Shown: in pieces, positions 1-7,744 of the stretch
Layout: each line of letters starts with the position of its first letter
Position numbering within the stretch: the stretch's first letter is position 1
Assembly (NCBI RefSeq): GCF_000959725.1
Contig: NZ_CP009322.1
Span: 2,418,001-2,482,000, forward strand
DNA from: Burkholderia gladioli
GTDB taxonomy: Bacteria > Pseudomonadota > Gammaproteobacteria > Burkholderiales > Burkholderiaceae
Length of the DNA: 64,000 nt
Direction of reading: 5' to 3'
Made by a program: the position numbers and the translations under genes
Notes under the pieces: model-generated
The model's input: the letters and a program-made list of their open reading frames with translations, nothing else
What the model was told of the DNA's origin: nothing
Databases searched by the model: none

Positions 1-569
1 TCGTAGACGGCCACGCCGAGTTCGGCGAATCGCAGGGAAAACAAGGTCGTGGCCATCGACAGCGCTGCCTTGGAAATGCAGTACTCGCCGCGCTGGGGCG
101 AGGCCGCCACCGCGTTCGACGAGGTGATGGTAATCACCGACCGAGGCACGCCGCCGGCGCGCTCCGGCGAGCCGCGAGCAATGCGGCGGCCGAAGGCCTG
201 CATCAGGAAGAAGGTGCCGCGCGTGTTCACCTCGAGGCAGCGGTCGTAACTCTCGGGGCTGATGTCCAGCAGGTCGCCGCGAGACTGCACCGAGACGCCG
301 GCATTGTTCACCAGGCAGGCGAGCGGACCGAGCCGCGCCTCGATCGACTGCAGCATCGGGTCGTGCTGCCCGATATCGGCGAGATCCGAGACCAGCGCGA
401 ACGCCCTCCCCCCTGCCGCGCGAATCCCGGTGCAGGTCTGCTCGAGTTCGTCCGAGAGCTGGACGTCGCTCACCGCGACGTCGAAGCCCGCCGAGGCCAG
501 CTCGACCGCCGCCGCGGCGCCGATTCCCCTGCGCGCGCCCGTGACCAGCGCGACGGGACGTGATTCCAT
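1..569 (-). CDS. SDR family oxidoreductase (3-ketoacyl reductase type), C-terminus cut by window edge
   Basis: A short-chain dehydrogenase/reductase, presumably a cytoplasmic NAD(P)H-dependent alcohol/ketone oxidoreductase. The N-terminal Rossmann motif TGARRGIG (about residues 10-17), an NNAG motif and the catalytic YCISK (YxxxK), preceded by an ITITSS serine strand, are all visible. About 189 of the usual 250 residues lie in the window; the rest runs off the left end. The start is the ATG whose complement ends at 569; a strong GGAGGAAT ribosome site lies just upstream. A palindromic operator at 653-670 is shared with the CoA-transferase gene at 1698, so this SDR probably belongs to the same TetR-controlled catabolic regulon. 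The substrate cannot be told. Confidence 0.88.
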   Translation of the reverse strand, partial: MESRPVALVTGARRGIGAAAAVELASAGFDVAVSDVQLSDELEQTCTGIRAAGGRAFALVSDLADIGQHDPMLQSIEARLGPLACLVNNAGVSVQSRGDLLDISPESYDRCLEVNTRGTFFLMQAFGRRIARGSPERAGGVPRSVITITSSNAVAASPQRGEYCISKAALSMATTLFSLRFAELGVAVY

Positions 570-652
570 GATTCCTCCTGCTCGGTTGTTCGGCATGGGC
601 ACCTCGCGGCGCGGCTTCATCTCGATGCCGGCAGGGTGCCGTTGCGCATAAG

Positions 653-670
653 TAACGATACGGTTCGTTA
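653..670. promoter_or_regulatory. Palindromic operator upstream of the SDR gene, probable TetR site
   Basis: TAACGATACGGTTCGTTA is a near-perfect inverted repeat (outer arms TAACGA/TCGTTA). It lies about 85 bp upstream of the SDR start. A close copy (TAACGAACTGGTTCGGTG, preceded by the same AAG) lies at 1650-1667 before the CoA-transferase. Two copies flanking the tetR gene at 783-1472 make that protein the likely binder; this is inference. Confidence 0.65.
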
Positions 671-782
671 TTTAATAGCGTGCCGAGAGCCCTGTCAAAG
701 AAGGGTTTTCACCTAGGGGGATCAGCGCAAGGAAGGAAGCGCCGCCATTGCGGCGGCGCGATCGAACGAGGCAGGGGCTGCG

Positions 783-1472
783 TCAGCGCGGGCGCAGCAG
801 GCTCAGCACGGTTTCGATGTTGAATCGCAGGCGCGCTTCCAGGGCCTCTTTCGAGACGAAATCGAAGCCAAAGATCACCTCGCCCGTGAAGCGGTTCGTC
901 AGGTAGTAGTAGCCGACCGCGGCCAGCGTGAGGTGCAGTTGCGCGGCATCCACGCCCGGGCGGAATTCACCCGCGGCGACGCCACGATCGAGGATCCGCT
1001 GCAGCATGTCGATGAATCCGGCATGCAGCTCCGCGAAGCGCTTCGACTTCTTCACGTGCCGCGCGCGATGGAGATTCTCGCTGTTGACCAGCGTGATGAA
1101 CTCCGGATGCTTCAGGTAGTACTCCCAGGTGAAGGTCATCAGCGCGCGAATGGCATCGGTCGGCGACAGGCCGTCGAGTTCGAGCGCGCGCTCGGCATTG
1201 CGGATGTTCGACCAGGCTTCCTCCAGGACCGCCTGGAACAGCTGGTCCTTGCCCTTGAAGTACTCGTAGATCATCCGCTTGTTGACGCCGGCCTTGTCCG
1301 CGATCGAGTCGATCCGCGAGCCGCCCAGGCCGACTTTCGCGAATTCCGCCTTCGCGGCCGCGAGGATCCTGGCCTGGGTCTGCACGGGGTCGCGCGAGCG
1401 CTTCGCCCTGGCCGGTTTCTGGGTCGAGTCGGTCGCGAGCGTGTCGCGCCGGGTCGAGAGCTTCGTTTCCAT
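783..1472 (-). CDS. TetR/AcrR family transcriptional regulator
   Basis: A 229-residue TetR-type repressor. The DNA-binding domain is at about residues 33-82, with the recognition helix region AGVNKRMIYEYF and the typical YF-x-KDQLFQAVL continuation. The C-terminal ligand-binding domain is all-helical. It has an unusually long, basic N-terminal arm (about 30 residues, KPARAKRSR). The gene is divergent from the fused CoA-transferase gene (225-bp gap holding an operator at 1650-1667) and tandem with the SDR gene whose promoter carries the second operator. It therefore probably represses this acyl-CoA/catabolic cluster and may respond to a CoA thioester or the free acid. The effector is unknown. 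Confidence 0.92.
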   Translation of the reverse strand: METKLSTRRDTLATDSTQKPARAKRSRDPVQTQARILAAAKAEFAKVGLGGSRIDSIADKAGVNKRMIYEYFKGKDQLFQAVLEEAWSNIRNAERALELDGLSPTDAIRALMTFTWEYYLKHPEFITLVNSENLHRARHVKKSKRFAELHAGFIDMLQRILDRGVAAGEFRPGVDAAQLHLTLAAVGYYYLTNRFTGEVIFGFDFVSKEALEARLRFNIETVLSLLRPR

Positions 1473-1649
1473 TTCTGTCTCAAGCGTGGGATCGCGCCCA
1501 CTTTACACCACCCGAGGCCGGCGGCATCCCGCCTTGCGTGCCCTTGGCCAAGCCTCGCCGCCTCGATCCCGTCGCGACCCATCGTTAACCCGAGGCCGCC
1601 ACAAGAAGGCTTGAATCCGTCATCGAGCTATGCCAGCATTCGCCACAAG

Positions 1650-1667
1650 TAACGAACTGGTTCGGTG
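1650..1667. promoter_or_regulatory. Operator in the tetR / CoA-transferase intergenic region
   Basis: TAACGAACTGGTTCGGTG lies 30 bp upstream of the CoA-transferase ATG and matches the operator at 653-670 in most positions, including the preceding AAG. It is the most likely binding site of the divergent TetR protein; the less symmetric right arm suggests weaker binding than the SDR site. Confidence 0.6.
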
Positions 1668-1697
1668 CAAAAAGCCGACCGCAGCCCAGGAGGACGT

Positions 1698-3212
1698 ATG
1701 AAGAAGTGGACCACTGCCGACGCGGTCGCGGCAGAGATTTTCGACGGCGCGACGATTGCCATCACCGGCTCGGGCGGCGGCCTGCTGGAGCCGGACGCGC
1801 TGCTCGCCGCGATCGAGCGGCGTTTCCTGGCGACCGGGCATCCTCGCGGCCTGACCCTGGTCCATGCGCTCGGCATCGGCGACGGCAACGGCAGCGGCGT
1901 GGGCCGCTTCGCGCACGCGGGGATGGTCAGGCGCGTGATCGGCGGCCACTGGGTATGGTCATCGGCCATGCAGCGCCTGGCCGAGACGCAGGAAATCGAG
2001 AGCTACAGCTTCCCCGGCGGCGTGATCGCCACGCTGTTTCGCGAGATCGGTGCGGGACGTCCCGGCGTGATCACGCGAGTCGGGCTTCGCACCTTCGTGG
2101 ACCCGCGCCTGGGTGGCGGCAAGCTCAATGCCCGCACCACGGAGGACCTGGTCGAGCTCGTCACGATCGGCGGCGAGGAGTACCTGCGCTTCAAGCCCTT
2201 CCGGATCGACTTCGCGATCGTGGCGGCCTCGTCGTCCGACGATCGCGGCAATCTCTCGACGCGCCGCGAGCCGGCCGATCTCGACATCTACGCGCTCGCG
2301 CTGGCGGCCCACAACAGCGGCGGCAAGGTGTTCGCGCAGGTCAAGGCACGCACCGGGCAGCCGGTCCAGGCGCGCCAGGTGAAGGTGCCGGGCGTGCTGG
2401 TGGACGCCACCGTCGAGGTGGCGGATCAGATGCAATGCGCGATCGCCGAATACGATCCCGCCATCAGCGGCGAGGCCCGCACCAACGCGGCGGAAGCCAT
2501 GACGATGCCCGAGGGCATGCGCCTGATCGTGGCCGAACGCGCCGCTCGCGAACTCGGCCGGAACCAGTCGGTCAACTTCGGCTTCGGCTTTCCCGGCGCG
2601 ATTCCGGCCGTGCTCGCCGCCCAGGGCCGGGGCGGGGATTACTGGGGTTCCGTCGAGCAGGGCGTGCATCGCGGCGACATGCTCGATGGCGCGATGTTCG
2701 GCACCGCCCGCAATGCCGACGCGATCGTCGCCAGCGTCGACCAGTTCGATTTCTACAGCGGCGGCGGCATCGACGTCACCTTCCTCGGCATGGGCGAATT
2801 CGACCAGGACGGCAACGTGAACGTCTCGAAGCTCGGCAGCACCGTGGTCGGCCCCGGCGGCTTCATGGACATCGTGCAGGGCGCCAGGAAGATCGTGTTC
2901 TGCGGCGCCTTCGAGGCCAAGGGCCTGAAGGTCCGGATGCGGGACGGGCGACTCGATATCGAATCGCCGGGCTCGGTGCCCAAGGTGGTGAAGCAGGTCC
3001 GCCACGTCACCTTCAGCGGCACGCAGGCACGGCTCGAGGGCAAGGAAGTCCTGTACGTGACCGAGCGCGCGGTGTTCCGCCTCGATGCCGACGGCGTGCG
3101 CCTGATCGAGATCGCGCCGGGCGTCGACCTTCGCGACGACGTGCTGTCGCGCATGGAATTCCTGCCCCTGCTCGACGCATCCCTCACGGCCGCCGCCTCC
3201 GCGAGCGCATGA
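1698..3212 (+). CDS. Fused two-domain acyl-CoA:acetate/3-ketoacid CoA-transferase
   Basis: A 504-residue family I CoA-transferase with the alpha-like and beta-like halves fused in one chain, as in propionate CoA-transferases. It would transfer CoA from a donor thioester to a carboxylic acid through a glutamyl-CoA intermediate. The N-terminal half has the glycine loop TGSGGGLLEPD (about residues 23-33). The C-terminal half has NFGFGFPGAIPAVL followed by SVEQG, whose Glu (about residue 320) is at the catalytic position. The ATG at 1698 is preferred because CCAGGAGGA precedes it by a few bases. It overlaps or directly precedes the crotonase gene, so both act together, probably activating and hydrating an imported acid. 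The acid is not identifiable. Confidence 0.9.
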   Translation: MKKWTTADAVAAEIFDGATIAITGSGGGLLEPDALLAAIERRFLATGHPRGLTLVHALGIGDGNGSGVGRFAHAGMVRRVIGGHWVWSSAMQRLAETQEIESYSFPGGVIATLFREIGAGRPGVITRVGLRTFVDPRLGGGKLNARTTEDLVELVTIGGEEYLRFKPFRIDFAIVAASSSDDRGNLSTRREPADLDIYALALAAHNSGGKVFAQVKARTGQPVQARQVKVPGVLVDATVEVADQMQCAIAEYDPAISGEARTNAAEAMTMPEGMRLIVAERAARELGRNQSVNFGFGFPGAIPAVLAAQGRGGDYWGSVEQGVHRGDMLDGAMFGTARNADAIVASVDQFDFYSGGGIDVTFLGMGEFDQDGNVNVSKLGSTVVGPGGFMDIVQGARKIVFCGAFEAKGLKVRMRDGRLDIESPGSVPKVVKQVRHVTFSGTQARLEGKEVLYVTERAVFRLDADGVRLIEIAPGVDLRDDVLSRMEFLPLLDASLTAAASASA

Positions 3213-3265
3213 CGCCAGCCGTCACGCCCCGCCGCCCCAACCCACTCTATTTGCCGGGATCTGCC

Positions 3266-4048
3266 ATGCCACCGACTGGCGACATCGAATTCCGCGTCGA
3301 CGACGCTATCGCGACCTTGACCCTGAACCGCGCGGCGAAGCGCAATGCCTTGACGCTGGACATGCTCGATCAGATCGACGCGGCCCTGGCGTGCGTCGAG
3401 CGGGACCCGCGCATCGGCGTCCTGCTGGTCGAGTCGGCCAGCGAGCAATGCTTCTGCAGCGGTGCCGACATCAAGGAATGGGGCGACCTCGACCCGCAAC
3501 GGATGGGTAGCCGCTGGATTCGCTCGGGCAACCGCGTGTTTCGCCGTCTGGCCGAGCTCGATATTCCCAGCATCGCGGTACTGGCCGGCGATGCGCTCGG
3601 CGGCGGACTGGAACTGGCGCTCGCCTGCGATCTCCGATACGCGTCGCGGGATGCCAGCCTGGGTTTTCCGGAGGCCGCCGTCGGCGCCATTCCAGGATGG
3701 CTGGGCTGCCGCCGGCTCGCCGGGCTGGTCGGCCCGGCGCGCTCGCGTCAACTGGTCCTGACCGGCGAGGCGATCTCCGCCGAGCGCGCCGAAAGCTGGG
3801 GAATCCTCAACGAGGTGCTACCGGCCGGGCAACTGAGCAGCCGCGTGTCCGAGGTCTGCTCGGTATTGCTGAGCCGTTCGAGCACCTCGCTGTCGGTCGG
3901 CAAGCGGCTGCTGCGGCTCGTCGAATCGGGCGACGCCGACATCGCCCACGAATTCGCCGCCTCGGTCTGCAAGGCATCGCCGGACGCGGCCGAGGGCGTG
4001 CGGGCGTTCCGCGAGAAACGCCAGGCGAGATTCGAGCGCCCGGCCTGA
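3266..4048 (+). CDS. Enoyl-CoA hydratase/isomerase family protein (crotonase)
   Basis: A 260-residue crotonase-fold enzyme. The first oxyanion-hole segment CSGADIKEW (about 65-72), the second oxyanion segment LGGGLELALACD (about 111-122) and an acidic FPEAAVGAIPGWLG loop with a catalytic-position Glu (about 136) are present. Hydration or isomerisation of an enoyl-CoA is expected; decarboxylase or hydrolase activity is possible in this family. An alternative ATG at 3209 overlaps the CoA-transferase stop as ATGA and would add 19 Pro-rich residues that look non-homologous, so the internal ATG at 3266 is preferred with moderate certainty. Co-transcription with the CoA-transferase is very likely. 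Confidence 0.88.
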   Translation: MPPTGDIEFRVDDAIATLTLNRAAKRNALTLDMLDQIDAALACVERDPRIGVLLVESASEQCFCSGADIKEWGDLDPQRMGSRWIRSGNRVFRRLAELDIPSIAVLAGDALGGGLELALACDLRYASRDASLGFPEAAVGAIPGWLGCRRLAGLVGPARSRQLVLTGEAISAERAESWGILNEVLPAGQLSSRVSEVCSVLLSRSSTSLSVGKRLLRLVESGDADIAHEFAASVCKASPDAAEGVRAFREKRQARFERPA

Positions 4049-4213
4049 AGGATCTCGCATCCGGCCGCCCTTGCCGCGCCCGGGAACCAGCGGGAAATCG
4101 ATCGCCGCCGACGCGCGAGCCATACGGTTCGCGCGGCGTGGCGGCGACCGCGAAATGCGGGGCGACACCCGCTACATGTCAATCGCGCGTGGATGCACGC
4201 TTAGGAGACTGAA

Positions 4214-5512
4214 ATGAAGGCCTACAGATGGCGCATCTGCGCGCTGCTGTTCTTTGCGACGACCATCAACTATCTCGACCGCCAGGTGCTCGGCCTGCTC
4301 AAGCCGATGCTCGCGGCCCAGATGGCCTGGAGCGAAACCGAGTACAGCTATATCGTGATCGGCTTCACGGCCAGCTATGCCTTCGGCCTGCTGCTGTCGG
4401 GAAAGATCGTCGATCGCTTTGGCGTCAAGCTCGGTTACGCCGCCTGCGTGCTGGTCTGGAGCCTGGCCGCCTGCGGCCACGCGCTGGTTCGCAACACGCT
4501 CGGCTTCGGGGTGATGCGATCGCTGCTCGGCGTCGCCGAGGCAGGCAGCTTTCCCGCCGCGGTGAAATCCGTCTCGGAGTGGTTCCCGAAGCGCGAACGC
4601 GCCTTCGCGGTAGGCATCCTGACCGCCGGCACCAGCATCGGCGCGGTCGCCGCGCCGGCCGTGGTGCCCTGGCTCGCGGCGAGCTACGGCTGGCAGGCCG
4701 CCTTCGTCATCACCGGCCTGACGGGCTTCGTCTGGCTCGGCTTCTGGTTCCTCATGTACGAGATGCCCCAGCGCCACCGCAAGGTCGACGCGAAGGAACT
4801 CGCCCTGATCATGGAGGCCGAGCAGGACGTCATCGCGACACCGGACAAGGTGAGCTGGCTCTCGCTGTTCAAATATCGCGCCACCTGGCTGTATTTCGTC
4901 GGCAAGCTGCTGACCGATCCGGTCTGGTGGTTCATGGCCTTCTGGCTGCCCTCCTACTTCAATTCGCGCTTCGGCCTCGACCTGAAGAACCTCGGGCTGC
5001 CGCTGGTCATCGTCTATATCGCGACCTCGCTGGGCAGCGTGGCGGGCGGCTGGGTATCGTCGCGGCTGATCAGCCGCGGCTGGCCCGTGACGAAGGCGCG
5101 CCAGGTCACCATGCTGGGCATCGCCTGCCTGGTCGCGCCGATCATGCTGTCGCAATGGGTCGGCAACATGTGGGTGATGGTCGGGCTGCTGAGCCTGGCC
5201 GCCGGCTCGCATCAGGGCTGGTCGGCCAACCTGTTCACGCGCCCCGCCGACATGTTCCCGAAGGCGCTGGTCGGCTCGGTGGTGGGCATCGGCGGCATGG
5301 CCGGCGCGCTCGGCTCGACGCTGTTCCCGATCTTCGTCGGGCGCGTGCTCGATCACTTCAAGGCGCTTGGCGATATCAACGCCGGCTACAACATCATCTT
5401 CGCGATCTGCGGATGCGCGTATCTGGTGGCCTGGCTGCTGATGCGCCTGATCGAACCGCCGCAACGCCGATCCAGCGATCGCGAGATCCTGGTCGCCGCA
5501 CAGGCCAAGTAA
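4214..5512 (+). CDS. MFS transporter, anion:cation symporter (ExuT-like) type
   Basis: A 432-residue inner-membrane carrier with 12 predicted hydrophobic segments. The N-terminal INYLDRQVLG motif and GKIVDRFGVKLGY loop 2-3 motif are typical of the anion:cation symporter family that imports hexuronates, phthalate, vanillate and similar organic anions with protons. The start has a good TTAGGAGACTG ribosome site. It follows the CoA-transferase/crotonase genes by 165 bp on the same strand and converges on the porin gene, with a bidirectional terminator between. In context it probably brings in the acid that the CoA-transferase activates; the exact substrate is inference only. Confidence 0.9.
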   Translation: MKAYRWRICALLFFATTINYLDRQVLGLLKPMLAAQMAWSETEYSYIVIGFTASYAFGLLLSGKIVDRFGVKLGYAACVLVWSLAACGHALVRNTLGFGVMRSLLGVAEAGSFPAAVKSVSEWFPKRERAFAVGILTAGTSIGAVAAPAVVPWLAASYGWQAAFVITGLTGFVWLGFWFLMYEMPQRHRKVDAKELALIMEAEQDVIATPDKVSWLSLFKYRATWLYFVGKLLTDPVWWFMAFWLPSYFNSRFGLDLKNLGLPLVIVYIATSLGSVAGGWVSSRLISRGWPVTKARQVTMLGIACLVAPIMLSQWVGNMWVMVGLLSLAAGSHQGWSANLFTRPADMFPKALVGSVVGIGGMAGALGSTLFPIFVGRVLDHFKALGDINAGYNIIFAICGCAYLVAWLLMRLIEPPQRRSSDREILVAAQAK

Positions 5513-5551
5513 AGCGGTGCCGCGCTCCGGGCGATTTCACACCCACAACGC

Positions 5552-5587
5552 AAACGGCCGGCACCGCTCGCGCGATGCCGGCCGTTT
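5552..5587. terminator. Bidirectional intrinsic terminator between MFS and porin genes
   Basis: A perfect 12-bp stem: AAACGGCCGGCA at 5552-5563 pairs with TGCCGGCCGTTT at 5576-5587, with a 12-nt loop. It sits between two convergent stop codons and reads as a hairpin with a short T run in both directions. Confidence 0.85.
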
Positions 5588-5633
5588 CATCCAGCCAGTC
5601 GATCCGGGCCACCCGCGGGCAGCCCGTCCACCA

Positions 5634-6809
5634 TCAGAACTTGTGGCGAATCCCGACCACCGCCAGCTCCTGCGTGTCGGTGCCCGAGTTCACGCCGTAG
5701 CTGCCGATCGAGGCCTTGGCGTCGACCAGCGCGCCGCCCGAGCCCAGCGTCTTGCCGCTGGCCTTCTGGTAGCCGGCCAGCGCGTACAGGTCGGTGCGCT
5801 TGGACAGCGAGTACACCGCGCCGATGTTGACCTGGTTGTAGTGCGCCGAAGCCGGGCCCGTCAGCGAGGTGTAGCTGTAGCCGACGCCCGTGTTCAGGGC
5901 CGGCGTGAAGCGGTAGTTGAAGAAGCCCGAGCCGCTGTTGAACTTGGCCGTCGAGCGGAACGTCGACAGCGAGTCGCCCGCGTATTGCGTATTCGAGTAG
6001 GCCAGGCCGAAGGTGGCCGCGCCCAGCACGTACTGCGCACCGGCGCGCACGATCTGGATCGACTTGGCGCTGGCGAAGCCCGAGTTCACCACGGTGTTGA
6101 ACAGCGTGTCCGAGGTGCTGGTCCAGGTACGCGAGGTCGCGCCGGTGGCCACGGTGTTGCCGCCGTTCGCGTAGAAGTAGCCGGCGCCCAGCGACAGCGG
6201 GCCTTGCGCGTAGGCCGCGCCGAAGCTGTAGGTCTGGCCGTTGCCGGTCTGGCCGGCCACGCCGCCCAGCGCGTACAGGGCCTCGAACTGCAGGCCGGCG
6301 ATCAGCGGGCTCGTGTACTTGACCGAGTTGCTGACGCGCAGGCTGTTGTCGTAGTTGTCGAGGTCGCCTGGCGTGGCGAAGGTGCCGCCGAACGGGCCGT
6401 CTTCGGTCAGGCCCTGCACCAGGTCGACGATCGGGTCGTATTGGCGGCCGAGCGTGACGGTACCCCAGGTCTTGCTCGCCAGGCCGACGATCGACTTGCG
6501 GCCGAATTCGCGGCCGCCCTGGCCGAGCGCGCCGGTGCCGACGTTGAAGCCGTTCTCGAGCTGGAAGATCGCCGCGAGACCGCCGCCGAGATCCTCGGTG
6601 CCACGCAGGCCCCAGCGGCTGCCCGACATGTTGCCGCTGTTGAACTTCACCAGCGTCGACTGGTTCGCGCCGTTGGCGCCCTGGGCGTTGTGAACGTAGG
6701 CGATACCGGCATCCACGATGCCGTACAGCGTGACCGTGCTCTGGGCGTGAGCGACGCCCGTGGCAAGCGATGCGATGGCAGGTAGCGCGAGGAGAGAAAT
6801 ACGCTTCAT
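5634..6809 (-). CDS. Gram-negative general porin (OpcP/Omp38-like)
   Basis: A 391-residue outer-membrane trimeric porin of the betaproteobacterial type. It has a cleavable signal peptide (MKRISLLALPAIASLATGVAHA), a mature start QSTVTLYGIVDAG typical of the family, an L3-region motif GRQYDPIVD, and a C-terminal strand ending in Phe (VVGIRHKF), the BAM recognition signature. It allows diffusion of small hydrophilic solutes. Burkholderia carry many paralogues; its place beside a solute symporter and catabolic genes suggests a dedicated entry route, which is inference. The leader contains a perfect 9-bp inverted repeat (6826-6865). Confidence 0.95.
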   Translation of the reverse strand: MKRISLLALPAIASLATGVAHAQSTVTLYGIVDAGIAYVHNAQGANGANQSTLVKFNSGNMSGSRWGLRGTEDLGGGLAAIFQLENGFNVGTGALGQGGREFGRKSIVGLASKTWGTVTLGRQYDPIVDLVQGLTEDGPFGGTFATPGDLDNYDNSLRVSNSVKYTSPLIAGLQFEALYALGGVAGQTGNGQTYSFGAAYAQGPLSLGAGYFYANGGNTVATGATSRTWTSTSDTLFNTVVNSGFASAKSIQIVRAGAQYVLGAATFGLAYSNTQYAGDSLSTFRSTAKFNSGSGFFNYRFTPALNTGVGYSYTSLTGPASAHYNQVNIGAVYSLSKRTDLYALAGYQKASGKTLGSGGALVDAKASIGSYGVNSGTDTQELAVVGIRHKF

Positions 6810-6825
6810 CCGAGTTCTCTATCTG

Positions 6826-6865
6826 TTATTGATTGGAAGAGCCCGAACGTTATCGAAATCAATAA
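6826..6865. promoter_or_regulatory. Inverted repeat in the porin leader/promoter (gap 6810-7076)
   Basis: TTATTGATT at 6826-6834 and AATCAATAA at 6857-6865 are perfect 9-bp inverted arms, 17 bp upstream of the porin start in locally AT-rich DNA. A second small palindrome, ATTCTT-TT-AAGAAT, is at 6883-6896. Either could be a regulator site or a structured mRNA leader. Nothing else is recognisable in this gap up to the GbsR operator at 7077. Confidence 0.4.
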
Positions 6866-7076
6866 GCAGGCGAAACCAAGGAATTCTTTTAAGAATATGA
6901 AAACAACACTTCAGTTTCCGGCTTATTGGCGCGTTGACACACGCGCCGCCGTTATGGAAGCAGTTGCAGACGCAAGCATCGCGATCGCGTCGTTTCGGCT
7001 GGCCGCGCGCCGCTTCCGATGCGCGGCTTGACAGCCTCGCGCGAACCTTCGTCCGGCCCGCTCGCGCCGGCTTTTG

Positions 7077-7114
7077 CCGTCAGTTATTTCTGTCTTGACA
7101 GAAATAACTGACGG
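7077..7114. promoter_or_regulatory. 38-bp perfect palindrome, probable autoregulatory operator of the GbsR/MarR gene
   Basis: CCGTCAGTTATTTCTGTC (7077-7094) and its exact reverse complement (7097-7114) flank a 2-bp centre. It ends 17 bp before the ATG of the GbsR-type gene. The inner part TTATTTCTGT-N4-ACAGAAATAA recurs at 7706-7725 before the next gene, so the encoded regulator very likely binds both. Confidence 0.8.
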
Positions 7115-7131
7115 GCCGTACATTACGCCGC

Positions 7132-7665
7132 ATGGAACTGACACCGCTCTCCGAACGATTCATCCTCCACTGGGGCGAGATGGGCTCCCGCTGGGGCGTC
7201 AATCGCACCGTCGCGCAGATACATGCCCTGCTCTACCTGCACGGCAAGCCGCTCGCCGCCGACGAGATCGCCGCCGCGCTGAACGTGGCGCGCTCCAACG
7301 TCAGCAACAGCCTGAAGGAGTTGCAGTCGTGGCGGCTGGCGCGCGTGGTGCACGTGATGGGCGACCGCCGCGACCATTTCGAGACCTCCACCGATATCTG
7401 GGAACTGTTCAAGCTGATCGTCGAAGGCCGGCGCCAGCGCGAACTCGACCCGACCCTGACGGTGCTGCGCGAGACGCTCGACAGCCCCGAGCTGGCCGGC
7501 GAGAGCCAGGAAACCGAGCAGCGGATCCGCGATACGCTGCAGTTCCTCGAGACGCTGACCACCTGGTCCGACGAAATGCTGCGCATGAAGCCGGAAACGC
7601 TGATGAAGACGCTCGGCATCGGCGCGAAGATCAGCCAGGTGGTGCGGCGCAAGCCGGCGAAGTGA
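7132..7665 (+). CDS. GbsR/MarR family transcriptional regulator
   Basis: A 177-residue winged-helix regulator. The start WGEMGSRWGVNRTVAQIHALLYL is characteristic of the GbsR branch of the MarR superfamily. The helix-turn-helix is at about residues 40-62 (AADEIAAALNVARSNVSNSLKEL), followed by the wing GDRRDHFE and a C-terminal helical dimerisation part. A 38-bp perfect palindrome sits just upstream of its start, indicating autorepression. The gene ends in an intrinsic terminator and is followed by a membrane-protein gene preceded by the same operator core, its probable target. GbsR itself senses choline in Bacillus; nothing here shows the effector. Confidence 0.93.
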   Translation: MELTPLSERFILHWGEMGSRWGVNRTVAQIHALLYLHGKPLAADEIAAALNVARSNVSNSLKELQSWRLARVVHVMGDRRDHFETSTDIWELFKLIVEGRRQRELDPTLTVLRETLDSPELAGESQETEQRIRDTLQFLETLTTWSDEMLRMKPETLMKTLGIGAKISQVVRRKPAK

Positions 7666-7671
7666 ATCCGC

Positions 7672-7696
7672 GCGGGTGGCGACACCCGCTTTTTTT
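7672..7696 (+). terminator. Intrinsic terminator after the GbsR-type gene
   Basis: GCGGGTG (7672-7678) pairs with CACCCGC (7683-7689) around a GCGA tetraloop, followed by seven T residues (7690-7696). It separates the regulator transcript from the downstream membrane-protein gene. Confidence 0.88.
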
Positions 7697-7705
7697 GATC
7701 CTTGA

Positions 7706-7725
7706 ATTTCTGTTTCTACAGAAAT
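7706..7725. promoter_or_regulatory. Second copy of the GbsR-type operator core
   Basis: ATTTCTGT (7706-7713) and ACAGAAAT (7718-7725) form a perfect 8-bp inverted repeat with a 4-bp spacer. It is the same core as in the 38-bp palindrome at 7077-7114. It lies 19 bp upstream of the next ATG, so bound regulator would block that promoter or the transcript start. Confidence 0.78.
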
Positions 7726-7744
7726 AACAGTAAGGAGAAGCGAT

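Noticed and set aside
1706..4048. A 780-residue open frame spanning the CoA-transferase in another frame and the crotonase
   Set aside because: Its first two thirds are Arg/Ala/Gly-rich frame-shifted translation of the CoA-transferase; only the crotonase part after 3266 is real.
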